Source: an uncultured Cyclobacteriaceae bacterium (GTDB lineage Bacteria > Bacteroidota > Bacteroidia > Cytophagales > Cyclobacteriaceae). Taken from it: a stretch of 64,000 nt of DNA. The DNA is taken from the NCBI GenBank assembly GCA_947492745.1, contig CANLOE010000021.1:1-64000 (forward strand). Direction: 5' to 3'. The translations under genes were made by a program, and so were the position numbers. Shown one piece after another: positions 28,345 to 37,279 of the stretch. Below the pieces are notes generated by a model. The model made no database searches, was not told the origin of the DNA, and saw only the letters and a list, made by a program, of their open reading frames with translations. The stretch's first letter is position 1. Each line of letters begins with the position of its first letter.

Positions 28345-29022
28345 ATGAAAGCGTATTTATTCATTATTGTTTTTTCTGTCCTTTGTCTATTTTCCACTGC
28401 TCAAGCGCAAGAGTTGCGCTATGGTATCCGTGGAGGAGTGAACTTTGCCACTTGGAGTGGTGACGCCGTCAACTTGGTCAATGATGTTTTTGAGGTCACC
28501 TCTCTATTGGAAACAGAATCAAGAACTGCTTTTCACTTCGGTGGTTTTGTCAATATTGAAGTTATCGAGCCACTATCCTTGGAAACGGGGCTTTTCATAT
28601 CTCAAAAAGGATTCAGCGCCCGACTGAGAATTTCCGAAGAAACCCCAAGAGGTGTCCAGATTTTAGGGCCGTCCCTTAAGACCTTGGCTAAATCTACGTA
28701 TATCGATATCCCTGTGATCGCTAGGATTAAACCCTTCGGAGGATTCAGCGTATATGCCGGGCCTCAGTTTTCTTTCTTGCTCCAGAACACATTAGAGACC
28801 AAGGCAGGTCTTTTTGGGATTAGTCTTATCAATAATGAACAGGATATAAAAGACCAATTTGCCCCTTTGGATGTGGCTATCGTTGCCGGTGTGGGCTATG
28901 AATTTGAAAACGGGATCAATTTCAATGCAGGCTATGATTTCGGGCTTACCTCGTTGGATGAAAGAGAGCGTATCGATGTCAATAATAGGGTCTTCAAACT
29001 CTCTGTTGGGTATACCTTCTAA
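28345..29022 (+). CDS. Outer-membrane beta-barrel (PorT-like porin family) protein
   Basis: 225 residues with a signal peptide (KAYLFIIVFSVLCLFSTAQA). The mature part alternates short amphipathic strands and turns (LRYGIRGGVNFATWSGD, LETGLFISQKGFSARLR, YIDIPVIARIKPFGGFSVYAGPQ, VAIVAGVGYEFENGINFNAGYDFGLTS) and ends VFKLSVGYTF with an aromatic C-terminus, as outer-membrane proteins do. It fits the eight-stranded Bacteroidota barrel family (outer membrane protein beta-barrel domain). Function unknown. Its TAA stop codon overlaps the start of a D element (TA target plus the first A of the element). Confidence 0.85.
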   Translation: MKAYLFIIVFSVLCLFSTAQAQELRYGIRGGVNFATWSGDAVNLVNDVFEVTSLLETESRTAFHFGGFVNIEVIEPLSLETGLFISQKGFSARLRISEETPRGVQILGPSLKTLAKSTYIDIPVIARIKPFGGFSVYAGPQFSFLLQNTLETKAGLFGISLINNEQDIKDQFAPLDVAIVAGVGYEFENGINFNAGYDFGLTSLDERERIDVNNRVFKLSVGYTF

Positions 29023-29035
29023 GCGACTGTTTTAA

Positions 29036-29203
29036 GCCCGGATCATGCGTTGGAACTTCGTAACGAGGGTTTAAAAACCTGTAAATCAGGGATTTTTATT
29101 GAATTTAGCATAACACTGCTATAGTGAATTCAAAAAACGTAGTGCAACGACCGGTTTGCAGCTATTTAGATTCGCAGTAGATTTTTCAATGCATGACCCG
29201 CGT
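29036..29203 (+). mobile_element. Family B' element nested in a D left end
   Basis: 168 bp, GCCCGGATCATGCG to GCATGACCCGCGT, with the hairpin variant CATAACACTGCTATAG. Preceded by the D left end AGCGACTGTTTT at 29022 and followed directly by A. TAA flanks can be read on both sides once A is removed. Confidence 0.75.
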
Positions 29204-29205
29204 TA

Positions 29206-29364
29206 TACAAACTTACATTTTAAATGTCGCCTATCTTCCTGTTCATTTTGCGCTACCCTGCGTTGAAAATCCTCACGATAGCGCTGCTATCCCTGTGGTT
29301 TTCGCCTTGTTTAGCCCAAAATGATCTGCGAAATCTTACACGACATTTAAAAAGCAAATTTGTA
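29206..29364 (+). mobile_element. Family A element beside B'
   Basis: 159 bp, TTA duplicated at 29203-29205 and 29365-29367. Its central hairpin carries changes (CACGATAGC), so it is older or decaying. Confidence 0.88.
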
Positions 29365-29394
29365 TTAAACCCAAATTGATCAATTTGGGTTTAA
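29365..29394. repeat. 30-bp perfect palindrome, minimal C derivative
   Basis: TTAAACCCAAATTGA followed by its exact reverse complement. It consists of the two ends of a family C element joined with the whole interior deleted. Confidence 0.8.
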
Positions 29395-29446
29395 CGCTAT
29401 CCTTTTGTTTTCGCTAAGAGCGAAAAAATCTAGATCACCCCATATC

Positions 29447-29476
29447 AAAGAGGCAGTTTTTCCGAACTGCCTCTTT
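29447..29476. terminator. Bidirectional terminator at the end of the polysaccharide cluster
   Basis: A perfect 12-bp stem, AAAGAGGCAGTT with AACTGCCTCTTT, around a 6-nt loop, with T or A runs on each side. It lies just past the stop of the last glycosyltransferase on the minus strand. Confidence 0.8.
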
Positions 29477-29504
29477 TTGTTGGATATCCAATGGAAGAAT
29501 ATAG

Positions 29505-30632
29505 CTATTTCCCTTCAACAAGGGCTACCTGTCGAACGTTTTCATTTTCTATTAGGTCAATAATACTCCTGCACTGGAGTTTTTCGTCAAAAGCCGATGA
29601 TTTTTGACGGGCATTGGCCGATAACCGTTGGCACTCCGCAGGTATCCCGGACAGTTTTTCAACAATCGCTTTGAGCCCTTCTCCGTTTTTAGCGTCTATT
29701 TTATATCCCGTTTCATCTTCATCGATAAGTTCCACGGGGCCTCCTACGGGAGGACCAATGACAGGTATACCATAGGCCATCGCTTCGATGATGGTCAGAC
29801 CAAAGGACTCTATGTAATACCGAACATCAGAGAGGTTCATGACCAATTGGGCTTTTTCGTAAAAAGGGTGTACCTCCGACTGTTTCGGGTATAGCTTCAG
29901 GTTTTGCGGCAAATCCTTGCCCTCAAAGAAAGCGTCAATATCATTCTTTTTGGCACTAATGACCAGGTCCCAGTCCAATTTGGGAAATTGCTGCGCTAGG
30001 GACAGGTACTCCCAGAGTCCCTTTTCGGGTAGTAGCGATGTTAACATCAGTACCGTGAAACGCCCCTCTTCGGAGCGGCTACGGTATCCATAAGCCATCG
30101 CCCTTTGCATGAACGATGTCGGCAGTGCATTATAAATGACCGAACTTTTCACTCCTTCCACTTTTTCGTTTTGTAGTAAATACTCGGATACATATATCGC
30201 ATGATGGCAAGTCAGTCTCACAAAAAATTGCAGAAAAGCCTTGAAGTGCTTTTGCAGCTGTGCTTCGTGAATATGATAATAGACGGGTTTGCCGATACAC
30301 CATCCCGCTAGGGCGGCCCCAAAAGGCAATAGTGTATTGATGTAAAACACAACATCTTGATTTTTATATTTCAAAAGCCGAAATACCAGCCCTAAATGTG
30401 CCGTCATAAAGGTAAAAAAACGTACAATCTTGTTTTCGGACATATGATAGCGAAAAGGGTAATAATCGACTCCGTCCAATCCCCTTAAAAAACCGTCTTC
30501 CTGTAAATTGGAACAGTGGAGGTCTATACTGTAACCTTCCCTGACCATGGCCCGCAATACCTGAGACAGTACCTTCGGGCTTCCCGTAAAATCGTTTCGA
30601 GATTGTATACAGACTATTTTTCGTATTGACAT
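29505..30632 (-). CDS. GT4 family glycosyltransferase
   Basis: 375 residues, GT-B fold. N-terminal half starts IRKIVCIQSRNDFTGSPKVLSQ, with a hydrophobic middle typical of membrane-associated enzymes. The C-terminal half has MLTSLLPEKGLWEYLSLAQ and the nucleotide-sugar motif ESFGLTIIEAMAYGIPVIGPPVGGPVE, the E-x7-E signature of GT4. It probably adds one sugar to the lipid-linked repeat unit at the inner face of the membrane. Last gene of the exopolysaccharide cluster; donor and linkage cannot be read. Confidence 0.88.
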   Translation of the reverse strand: MSIRKIVCIQSRNDFTGSPKVLSQVLRAMVREGYSIDLHCSNLQEDGFLRGLDGVDYYPFRYHMSENKIVRFFTFMTAHLGLVFRLLKYKNQDVVFYINTLLPFGAALAGWCIGKPVYYHIHEAQLQKHFKAFLQFFVRLTCHHAIYVSEYLLQNEKVEGVKSSVIYNALPTSFMQRAMAYGYRSRSEEGRFTVLMLTSLLPEKGLWEYLSLAQQFPKLDWDLVISAKKNDIDAFFEGKDLPQNLKLYPKQSEVHPFYEKAQLVMNLSDVRYYIESFGLTIIEAMAYGIPVIGPPVGGPVELIDEDETGYKIDAKNGEGLKAIVEKLSGIPAECQRLSANARQKSSAFDEKLQCRSIIDLIENENVRQVALVEGK

Positions 30633-30664
30633 GGCTTCTTACATTTTTGTTTTCCGTACAAAGG

Positions 30665-31942
30665 TCATGTTCCCGAGTCGGCCGCAGACCATTGGCCTTC
30701 GGTCTCCAGTGGTGCTGTGGCTTCTTCTTGCAGTACCTCTTTATAAAGCTGTTGAAGTTCCAATCCTCTTTGATTCCAGTCAAACCGTTGTTCAAAACGT
30801 GTCCTTGCCCCTAAGCTGAGTTTGTGCTGTAGAGTAGGGTTTTGGAACAGCGTATACAGTGCATCGGCAAAGCCAGCGGCACAGCTTTCGGGTACTCCAT
30901 AAGGTATTCTGATACCGGAGGTGTCGTCGATCAGTTCGCCCGGCCCGCAATTATCGAAACAAAGTACGGGTAGACCGGCAGCCAAAGCTTCGGTCACTAC
31001 CATGCCCGCTCCTTCATGCGATGGGAATAGAAAAATCTTTGCTTTTCGATAGAGGTTCATGACTTCGGCCTGAGGCATCCAAGCAATCAGTTCCACTACA
31101 TCGTTCAGACCTGCACCCTCAACACTACGCTGTAGTTGTTCTTTGAGCGGTCCTTTTCCTACCATTTTGAACTTTACCTTAGTTCTGTCCTCTGTACTCA
31201 ATCGTTGCAGGAAGAGCGCTACGCTCTGTAGGGCTATGTCGAAACCCTTTAAGGTCACAAACCTGCCTATGGATAAGATGGTAAATCGGGTATCACAAAT
31301 ACCTTCTTTTTTATGAAAGGGATATAATACACCACTGACGGCGGGCATCAATACGTTTTTTTTCTTTACACCTCTGGCCTTACTGTTAATGACCAATATC
31401 CTTATGGCATAGGCCTTGGTGATTTTCAGGAAAGGGTCCAAGGTCCAGAAGCATCTTTTTGCCAGCCATAGCAGTTCTTGTTTCCACCGCTCCTTTCTAC
31501 TTTTCAGAAACTGAACGGGAATCTTTGGGTGGTGGCCTATCGGACCCCATACCAAAGGCCTGCCCAACAACCATAAAAAAGAGGGGGACCAATCGTTATG
31601 AAAGTTAAGGTGATGACCTATATCGAATTTCAAGCCTTTGCCCATAACGGCTAAAAAGGGCAAGAACAGGTTCCACAAATAAAAGTACAGCATCGCACCG
31701 CGTTCTTTTCGCTTCCAGAAGCGCATCCAATAAGGCATGTCATAGTAAACAAATTTGATATTATGATATATAGGGTCAGGGTTTAGCTTCATCCATTTGG
31801 AAATATCGGCCCCGTTATTTTCGCGGGTTATCGCGATTACTTTATGGAACCGTGCTATCTGTAGGATAAAATTCCATCCTGTGCCGCTTTCCGAACCCTC
31901 GTAGGGGTTAACGGCATAGGCCGATACCAATATTGTTTTCAT
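30665..31942 (-). CDS. GT4 family glycosyltransferase
   Basis: 425 residues from ATG 31942 (MKTILVSAYAVNPYEGSE); the open frame extends 25 codons further upstream without family similarity. N-terminal acceptor domain has GSESGTGWNFILQIA; the C-terminal donor domain has LSIGRFVTLKGFDIALQS and FPSHEGAGMVVTEALAAGLPVLCFDNCGPGELI, the GT4 E-x7-E motif. Cytoplasmic, membrane-associated step in repeat-unit assembly. It follows the acyltransferase gene and precedes another GT4 gene by 32 bp. Confidence 0.88.
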   Translation of the reverse strand: MKTILVSAYAVNPYEGSESGTGWNFILQIARFHKVIAITRENNGADISKWMKLNPDPIYHNIKFVYYDMPYWMRFWKRKERGAMLYFYLWNLFLPFLAVMGKGLKFDIGHHLNFHNDWSPSFLWLLGRPLVWGPIGHHPKIPVQFLKSRKERWKQELLWLAKRCFWTLDPFLKITKAYAIRILVINSKARGVKKKNVLMPAVSGVLYPFHKKEGICDTRFTILSIGRFVTLKGFDIALQSVALFLQRLSTEDRTKVKFKMVGKGPLKEQLQRSVEGAGLNDVVELIAWMPQAEVMNLYRKAKIFLFPSHEGAGMVVTEALAAGLPVLCFDNCGPGELIDDTSGIRIPYGVPESCAAGFADALYTLFQNPTLQHKLSLGARTRFEQRFDWNQRGLELQQLYKEVLQEEATAPLETEGQWSAADSGT

Positions 31943-32026
31943 AGTCGTAGTATTTCTGTCGGTCTGTCCACATGCTATTGATGGTATTGTAAAGTCCAAA
32001 ACATCCAATCCGGACATCCGCCGAAC

Positions 32027-32755
32027 CTAAGAGGCTCCGACGTACTCCCCTTGTTCTTGTTCCTGTTCCGCTATGACTTTGATTACCTTTGCAGGTACTC
32101 CCCCCACAACACTTCTTGGGGGCATGCTTTTAGTGACTACTGCTCCCGCAGCGATAACACAATGGTCTCCGATAATCACCCCATCCAGTATGGTGACCTT
32201 TGCCCCTATCCAGCAGTTCTTCCCTATTTTGATACCTTTTCGGGATACCCCTTGTTGACGTATCAGCTTTGTACTGTCCTCAAAGAGGTGGTTTTCCGGG
32301 TGACAGCTGAGGTAAGCTCCTATGATACAATCATCACCGATTTCCAACCCACCGCCGCCGCCAAGATGAGCAAATTCGCCGATACCCACTCGATGCCCGA
32401 TATGGATATGTTCTCCCAAGTGATTGAATGAGGTGGAAATGATAACGCGACTGAAGGCCCCTATACTTACCCGATTACCGATGCGAAGCTGTCCTTTTCC
32501 CATAGCTCCCAATCGGGCGCCTTCCCCAATCTGTACCCACCGTCCCCAGCGCATATTCGCTACGTGAAAAAAAGAAACCCCTCGACCCAAAAAAATCATA
32601 CTGGGTCTTTTGAACCAGAACAGGACCTTCAACCCTCTCAGAAAGCAACTCGATTTTTCCCACATCAACGCGAAGAGCAAGCGGCTTCCCACCCCCTCAT
32701 CGAATTGAAAATCGGGATTCCTGAGGCGTATTATTTTTTCGATCCAGTACTTCAT
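32027..32755 (-). CDS. Left-handed beta-helix (hexapeptide) acyltransferase
   Basis: 242 residues. Hexapeptide repeats (I-G-x4) run through the C-terminal two thirds: QIGEGARLGAMGKGQLRIGN, IGHRVGIGEFAHLGGG, IGDDCIIGAYLS, IGKNCWIGAKVTILDGVIIG and CVIAAGAVVTKSMPPRSVVGG, which ends with the PPRSVVGGVPAKVI tail of the WcaF/NodL/Maa type. The enzyme probably acetylates a sugar of the polysaccharide using acetyl-CoA. The catalytic His is likely the one in NHLFED. The stop is 84 bp before the next gene in the cluster. Confidence 0.88.
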   Translation of the reverse strand: MKYWIEKIIRLRNPDFQFDEGVGSRLLFALMWEKSSCFLRGLKVLFWFKRPSMIFLGRGVSFFHVANMRWGRWVQIGEGARLGAMGKGQLRIGNRVSIGAFSRVIISTSFNHLGEHIHIGHRVGIGEFAHLGGGGGLEIGDDCIIGAYLSCHPENHLFEDSTKLIRQQGVSRKGIKIGKNCWIGAKVTILDGVIIGDHCVIAAGAVVTKSMPPRSVVGGVPAKVIKVIAEQEQEQGEYVGAS

Positions 32756-32982
32756 AAGGATTTATCCATAAAATTTCAGTTCTATGATATACTGTTCCTA
32801 CCCCTGCTTTCTCAAAGCCATAAGTATAACTCTTTTCAGAAGAGTGAAACCGATGTGGAGTATTTGCAGTACCACTCTAGACTATAAGCAATACGTCTCT
32901 TTCAAAACAAATTACTTCGCTTACTTCTCCATTGGGTCAGTTAATTGTTTTTTACCGTTTTCCTCTTCTACAGATACCTTTG

Positions 32983-35727
32983 CTATACTTTTTCCCGATA
33001 GTACTCTTCTATCAAGGCCAGTGTCGTTTGTAAGTCTTCATTATCAATAGGGACATACCTATTTTTCACCTTACTATCCAGCTGTAATTTTCTGAACAGT
33101 ACCAAGTACTTTTGTGTAAGGGACTGTATCACCTCTGGCTCCAGTTCCTGTTTTCTCTTATATATGGTAGCGGCATCAGCATATAAGAAAAAATTGATAT
33201 CCGGCGATAGGACCCATCGGTACAATCTTCTTAGCCAAGCTCCTCCGAGGTGTATGTTAGACCGCTTGCTATCAACAATAAAGTCAAAATAGTAACGATC
33301 GTAGATAACGGTATAGCCCCTAAGGGTGTACTTTAGCTTTATGTAAAATTGTCCTAAGAGATAATCAATATAATAATAAAAAAAACGCAGTAATGAAGAT
33401 AAGCGTCCTTTATTATTTCCTTCATGAGGAAGTAAGGCCGCCTGCCGCTGTTCTGCTTTCTCTTTTCCATGTACTACTGCACTCAATATGGGAAGCACAG
33501 AGGGCCGATGTCTCAAAACCTTTATCTTCAATCGGTATTTGTTCGCTAAAGTTTCCTTGAAATTTTCTATAATTGTGGATTTTCCCGCCCCATCTACACC
33601 ACTAAAGGTAATGATGATCCCCTTTTCCCACAGCAGTGATTTCCAGCTATCCTGAATATAGGCGATACTACGGCCCCATCTTTGTGACAGTCGATTGTTC
33701 CCGTTCGCTTTTATGGTCTTTACTATTCTTGTCCTTTGTTCCTTGCTTGGGTATAGCATTTCATCGGAGGACCTAAAGTTTACTCCATATTTCTGAGAAG
33801 TATAAGCTACTATCTTCTCCACTTGCTCTAGGGGCATGGACAATAGCCCCTGTACATACTTTTCAGAAACGAGAGCTCTGTTCAGCACGTAAAATAGATA
33901 GATATACTCCCATTGGTGCTGTAGGTGGGGAAGACGTACGCCTTCTGCTGATACGATGCTTCCCTCCAGCACTTCCGCGGCCGACAGGAACCGGAGACTC
34001 TTTCGGTGAAAGGCATGGATCAGATCGATTTCCAGAAAACCTTGATCATAAAAATAGAGGTACAGAAAAGTCATCTGGGATTTTTGAACTTCTTTGACTT
34101 TGGCGGTAAAGGGATGCGAACGGACAAAGGAAATTACCTCGGCCATCTGCTCTCTATCCATCAACATATCGATATCACTACTCTTATCTACCTGAAAAGG
34201 AGCTGTTTCCAAATGTTTCAGTATGCTATAATCGAACCCCTTGAGTTTATGGAAAAGGTCTTCTATAAAACCCGACCTCATGGGAATAGGTGATATCAGA
34301 GTAGCTTCTATGGCTCCTGTAGTGTGCATCGTATCCTCCAAAAGTCCTTTGAATGTTTCCAACATCCAATGTCCCTGTTCTTCTACAAAATCCTGATCGG
34401 CATATTTCAGTAAGTACTGACTGATAATATGCAATAGATACAATCTCAAGTGCAGGGATACATCTACTTGATGTTCCCCGATCAAAGCTTTGATTTCCTC
34501 TTTACCCGAAGCATCATCTACTGCGCCCTGTATTTCGGAGTGAGGAATTCTCTTCACCAGGACACTGACATGCAGCACAAAGTGAAACATATCATAGAGT
34601 AGCGGGGCCGATTCCCGGGACTGCTCCCAGTCATACAGATATGCCCTATCATCGGAAAGGTACATATTCCAAGGGGTAAAATCACCATGACTATACGACA
34701 GGGTGATTTCCTGCTCTATGGGAAGTGCTGCGAACAGCATCCGTAGGTGACCTTCTATATGACGAATGGCCGACTTATCGAGCCCATTATCTTTCCACTC
34801 TTTTTCTTCCAGCTTGTGAAGACTATTTTCAAGCTCTCGGTAATAAGAGGTCTCTCCCATGGCTTTTTTTTCCAAGGATAATTGTACCATCTCAGCAATG
34901 ACCCTAGCATGCAGTGTACAGAAGCCAAGCTGTTGGATAACTTTTTCGGGTCTGATGTCTTCCAGTAGGACACTGCCCCATTTTTGATCGTAATTACTCT
35001 GTGGAATCTTCATTGAAGTGAAGTTATAGGCCGATAGGGTATATAACTGGCGGTGTTCGTTCTCCAACTGTGCTTTGGAAAAACAGCTCATGGGTACTTT
35101 AAGAAAAACCGACTTATTTTCTTTCTTGAAAACAAGCACGGCTTTTCTGTTTCTTCCGGGGATACCCGTATAGAGTGCGAAGTTTTTCTGCATGTGTGCC
35201 AGAATGGGGTGCATTTTTGCATACTCAGGACGATAGAAAATGCTGAACCTCCCCGATCGCTGCCATTTGGCAATCCTGCCCGACATCCGCCCTTTCATCA
35301 GCCTTCGGTATAACCTACCTTGCCAAGTACTCGCATTGTACAAATAGGGAAACAAGGGCCTTCCCTTACCTTCGGGGTATATCCAGCGAATCGTCCCATT
35401 GGGATTATTGATATGACTCAGGTCCATTCGCTGAAACCCTTCCAAGCCCTGTCTTCCTTCATGGTAAGGGGTAATGATCAGGGCGTATTGTGATCGATCT
35501 TCGGGCCACTCCATAGTGGGGACCTCATGGAGCAATACCGGTTTACTTATGGCAATGTCCGAATCTGTATAGGGATCTACAGCCAATATTTCGGCCTTAG
35601 GTATGGTAGTATAATGATTGTCCCACTTCGGGACAACTACCGCTGTTTCGATAAGTGACAACTCCTGCACTTGTCCAAAAATGATGGACAAGGCATGCTT
35701 ATCTTCAGGATGAAAGTAAGCTTCCAT
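32983..35727 (-). CDS. Three-module protein: APH-like kinase, nucleotidyltransferase-like and thymidylate-kinase-like domains
   Basis: 914 residues, no signal or membrane helix. Residues 1-190 are not recognised. Residues about 195-460 look like an aminoglycoside-phosphotransferase-type kinase with the catalytic loop SHGDFTPWNMYL (346-357) and a metal-binding LYDWEQS (364-370). Residues about 495-640 carry SSDIDMLMD (516-524), a nucleotidyltransferase-like GS/DxD pattern. Residues about 700-914 form a P-loop kinase with FSGVDGAGKST (708-718) and YDRYYFDFIVD, like thymidylate kinase. Its start overlaps the end of the polymerase gene by 23 bp. Similar fused proteins occur in polysaccharide clusters; a role in making or priming an activated sugar or phosphate substituent is only an inference. 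Confidence 0.72.
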   Translation of the reverse strand: MEAYFHPEDKHALSIIFGQVQELSLIETAVVVPKWDNHYTTIPKAEILAVDPYTDSDIAISKPVLLHEVPTMEWPEDRSQYALIITPYHEGRQGLEGFQRMDLSHINNPNGTIRWIYPEGKGRPLFPYLYNASTWQGRLYRRLMKGRMSGRIAKWQRSGRFSIFYRPEYAKMHPILAHMQKNFALYTGIPGRNRKAVLVFKKENKSVFLKVPMSCFSKAQLENEHRQLYTLSAYNFTSMKIPQSNYDQKWGSVLLEDIRPEKVIQQLGFCTLHARVIAEMVQLSLEKKAMGETSYYRELENSLHKLEEKEWKDNGLDKSAIRHIEGHLRMLFAALPIEQEITLSYSHGDFTPWNMYLSDDRAYLYDWEQSRESAPLLYDMFHFVLHVSVLVKRIPHSEIQGAVDDASGKEEIKALIGEHQVDVSLHLRLYLLHIISQYLLKYADQDFVEEQGHWMLETFKGLLEDTMHTTGAIEATLISPIPMRSGFIEDLFHKLKGFDYSILKHLETAPFQVDKSSDIDMLMDREQMAEVISFVRSHPFTAKVKEVQKSQMTFLYLYFYDQGFLEIDLIHAFHRKSLRFLSAAEVLEGSIVSAEGVRLPHLQHQWEYIYLFYVLNRALVSEKYVQGLLSMPLEQVEKIVAYTSQKYGVNFRSSDEMLYPSKEQRTRIVKTIKANGNNRLSQRWGRSIAYIQDSWKSLLWEKGIIITFSGVDGAGKSTIIENFKETLANKYRLKIKVLRHRPSVLPILSAVVHGKEKAEQRQAALLPHEGNNKGRLSSLLRFFYYYIDYLLGQFYIKLKYTLRGYTVIYDRYYFDFIVDSKRSNIHLGGAWLRRLYRWVLSPDINFFLYADAATIYKRKQELEPEVIQSLTQKYLVLFRKLQLDSKVKNRYVPIDNEDLQTTLALIEEYYREKV

Positions 35728-37003
35728 TTCTCAATCTTATTTTTTGAATGACACTAAGACGGATCTCTTTTGAAAACAGTAGGGACACCAATAGCAACTG
35801 ATAGAACAGTATACCATAGTTGTTGTGTCCATATATCCCAAACTCCGTAACGGAGTTGAGCAACAATTCTGCAAACATTGTCGCATACAGGTACTGCGAC
35901 GCATTGTCTTTTGTATTGATGATGCCTACAGCAGTGGTCACTATCTGCCAAAAAACAATAAAGCCACCGATTAGACCAAGGTTCATCAGCACTTCCACAT
36001 AAGTATTGTGGGCCATGCTTGCATTCATGGCTTTATGGGTATAGTAGTAGTCGCTATAGCTAAGTCGCATATACCCATTACCCAGCCATGGGTTTCGCGG
36101 TAGCCCTTCGGTCAACAGTACTTTCCAGAAGTCTGTCCTACCTGTCATGGTCATCACCTCCTGTACATCTCCCTGTTTCAGAAAAATCGTGAAGAACACT
36201 ACTGGCGCTAAAGCGATGATCATCGACATGAATACCACTTTCAGTACCTTGTTTTTGTACTGCATGATGAACACCGAGGTAAAAATCAGAAAGGCCGCTG
36301 ATGAGGACCGGGATTTGGTCTCGTAGGTAGTATAGGCAAAAATGAGTATCATAAAGATGTAGAAGGGTTTGACCCCTTGCTCCTTCATCAAAGAATAAAT
36401 GGTAGCAGCACCTATGACACACATCATGCCCACTTCATTGGGATTCTGCAAAAGTCCTCCCAAGCGCGCTACCTCTCCTCCATGGGTATGCCGATAAAAC
36501 ACATCCGGGGCCACGAACATCCCTACAATCATACCACAAGAGATGATGAACAATGTGTAGCCTAAAATCAGGTTCAGCTGTATGGGCTGTCCATCATGAC
36601 TATAGTTGTAAGTGAGCAATAATTTTTGATAGATAAGTGCGAACACACAGCCTTCAATGGTCATCGCTAGTTGTGTAGCGGAAAAGGCCAAGTTCGTAGT
36701 CCATAACAAAGAAGCAAATCCAAGTAATAGATAGGTACAATACAGAAAAAAGGGGAAGGGCTGTGCCAGTTTCATATGTACACTCGCATGCTTATTGGTA
36801 TAGACGAAATACAGTAAAACCGTCAGTAAGGTCATCGATACCCGCAGTACGATTTTAATCGCCTGAATCACTCCTATGCCCCCTACCAGAATAGAGAAAA
36901 AACCCAATACCTTGATGAGCATGATAGCTACCATAAGTATAATAAACCTACGATGTGGACGATAGGAGTTCTCTCTTTCCAAACTGATGTCAATTGGCTT
37001 CAA
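35705..37003 (-). CDS. O-antigen ligase / Wzy-type polymerase
   Basis: 432 residues with about ten to twelve transmembrane helices and one larger periplasmic loop. The family signature region is the loop with GRTDFWKVLLTEGLPRNPWL, GNGYMRLSY and the motif MAHNTYVEVLMNLGLIG near residues 320-345 (H-N-x-Y). In a Wzx/Wzy system the enzyme joins flipped repeat units in the periplasm; ligase activity is an alternative because the two families cannot be separated by sequence alone. Presence of a flippase and a Wzc-type kinase in the same cluster supports polymerase. Confidence 0.85.
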   Translation of the reverse strand: MKPIDISLERENSYRPHRRFIILMVAIMLIKVLGFFSILVGGIGVIQAIKIVLRVSMTLLTVLLYFVYTNKHASVHMKLAQPFPFFLYCTYLLLGFASLLWTTNLAFSATQLAMTIEGCVFALIYQKLLLTYNYSHDGQPIQLNLILGYTLFIISCGMIVGMFVAPDVFYRHTHGGEVARLGGLLQNPNEVGMMCVIGAATIYSLMKEQGVKPFYIFMILIFAYTTYETKSRSSSAAFLIFTSVFIMQYKNKVLKVVFMSMIIALAPVVFFTIFLKQGDVQEVMTMTGRTDFWKVLLTEGLPRNPWLGNGYMRLSYSDYYYTHKAMNASMAHNTYVEVLMNLGLIGGFIVFWQIVTTAVGIINTKDNASQYLYATMFAELLLNSVTEFGIYGHNNYGILFYQLLLVSLLFSKEIRLSVIQKIRLRNGSLLSS

Positions 37004-37279
37004 TTCTCGTCGTATTAAACTTTACTATAATTACTTCGGAGCATACCGCATTATTTACGGTTCTGACATATGCAAATTACTGCCTCTTGACAGGGAAATC
37101 TACATTTTCGGACCATTCGACCCAATCTATAGACCGACGATAGTGTTAAGCTGATTTTCGGTTCTTCATAATCCTTTATTATGCAGTAAAAAGTCAATCA
37201 TTACTCGCCTCTCCCACAAAACATCGATGTGCATTATCTTGGGCCAAACATTACCTATACAATAGAAATACCCTATAGC
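37004..37279. other. Gap inside the cluster
   Basis: No ORF, hairpin or family repeat. It may hold a secondary promoter for the five genes downstream on the minus strand. Confidence 0.35.

Noticed and set aside
29365-29394. Operator for the nearby genes
   Set aside because: The palindrome is better explained as the joined ends of a C element, and it lies between two gene 3' ends.
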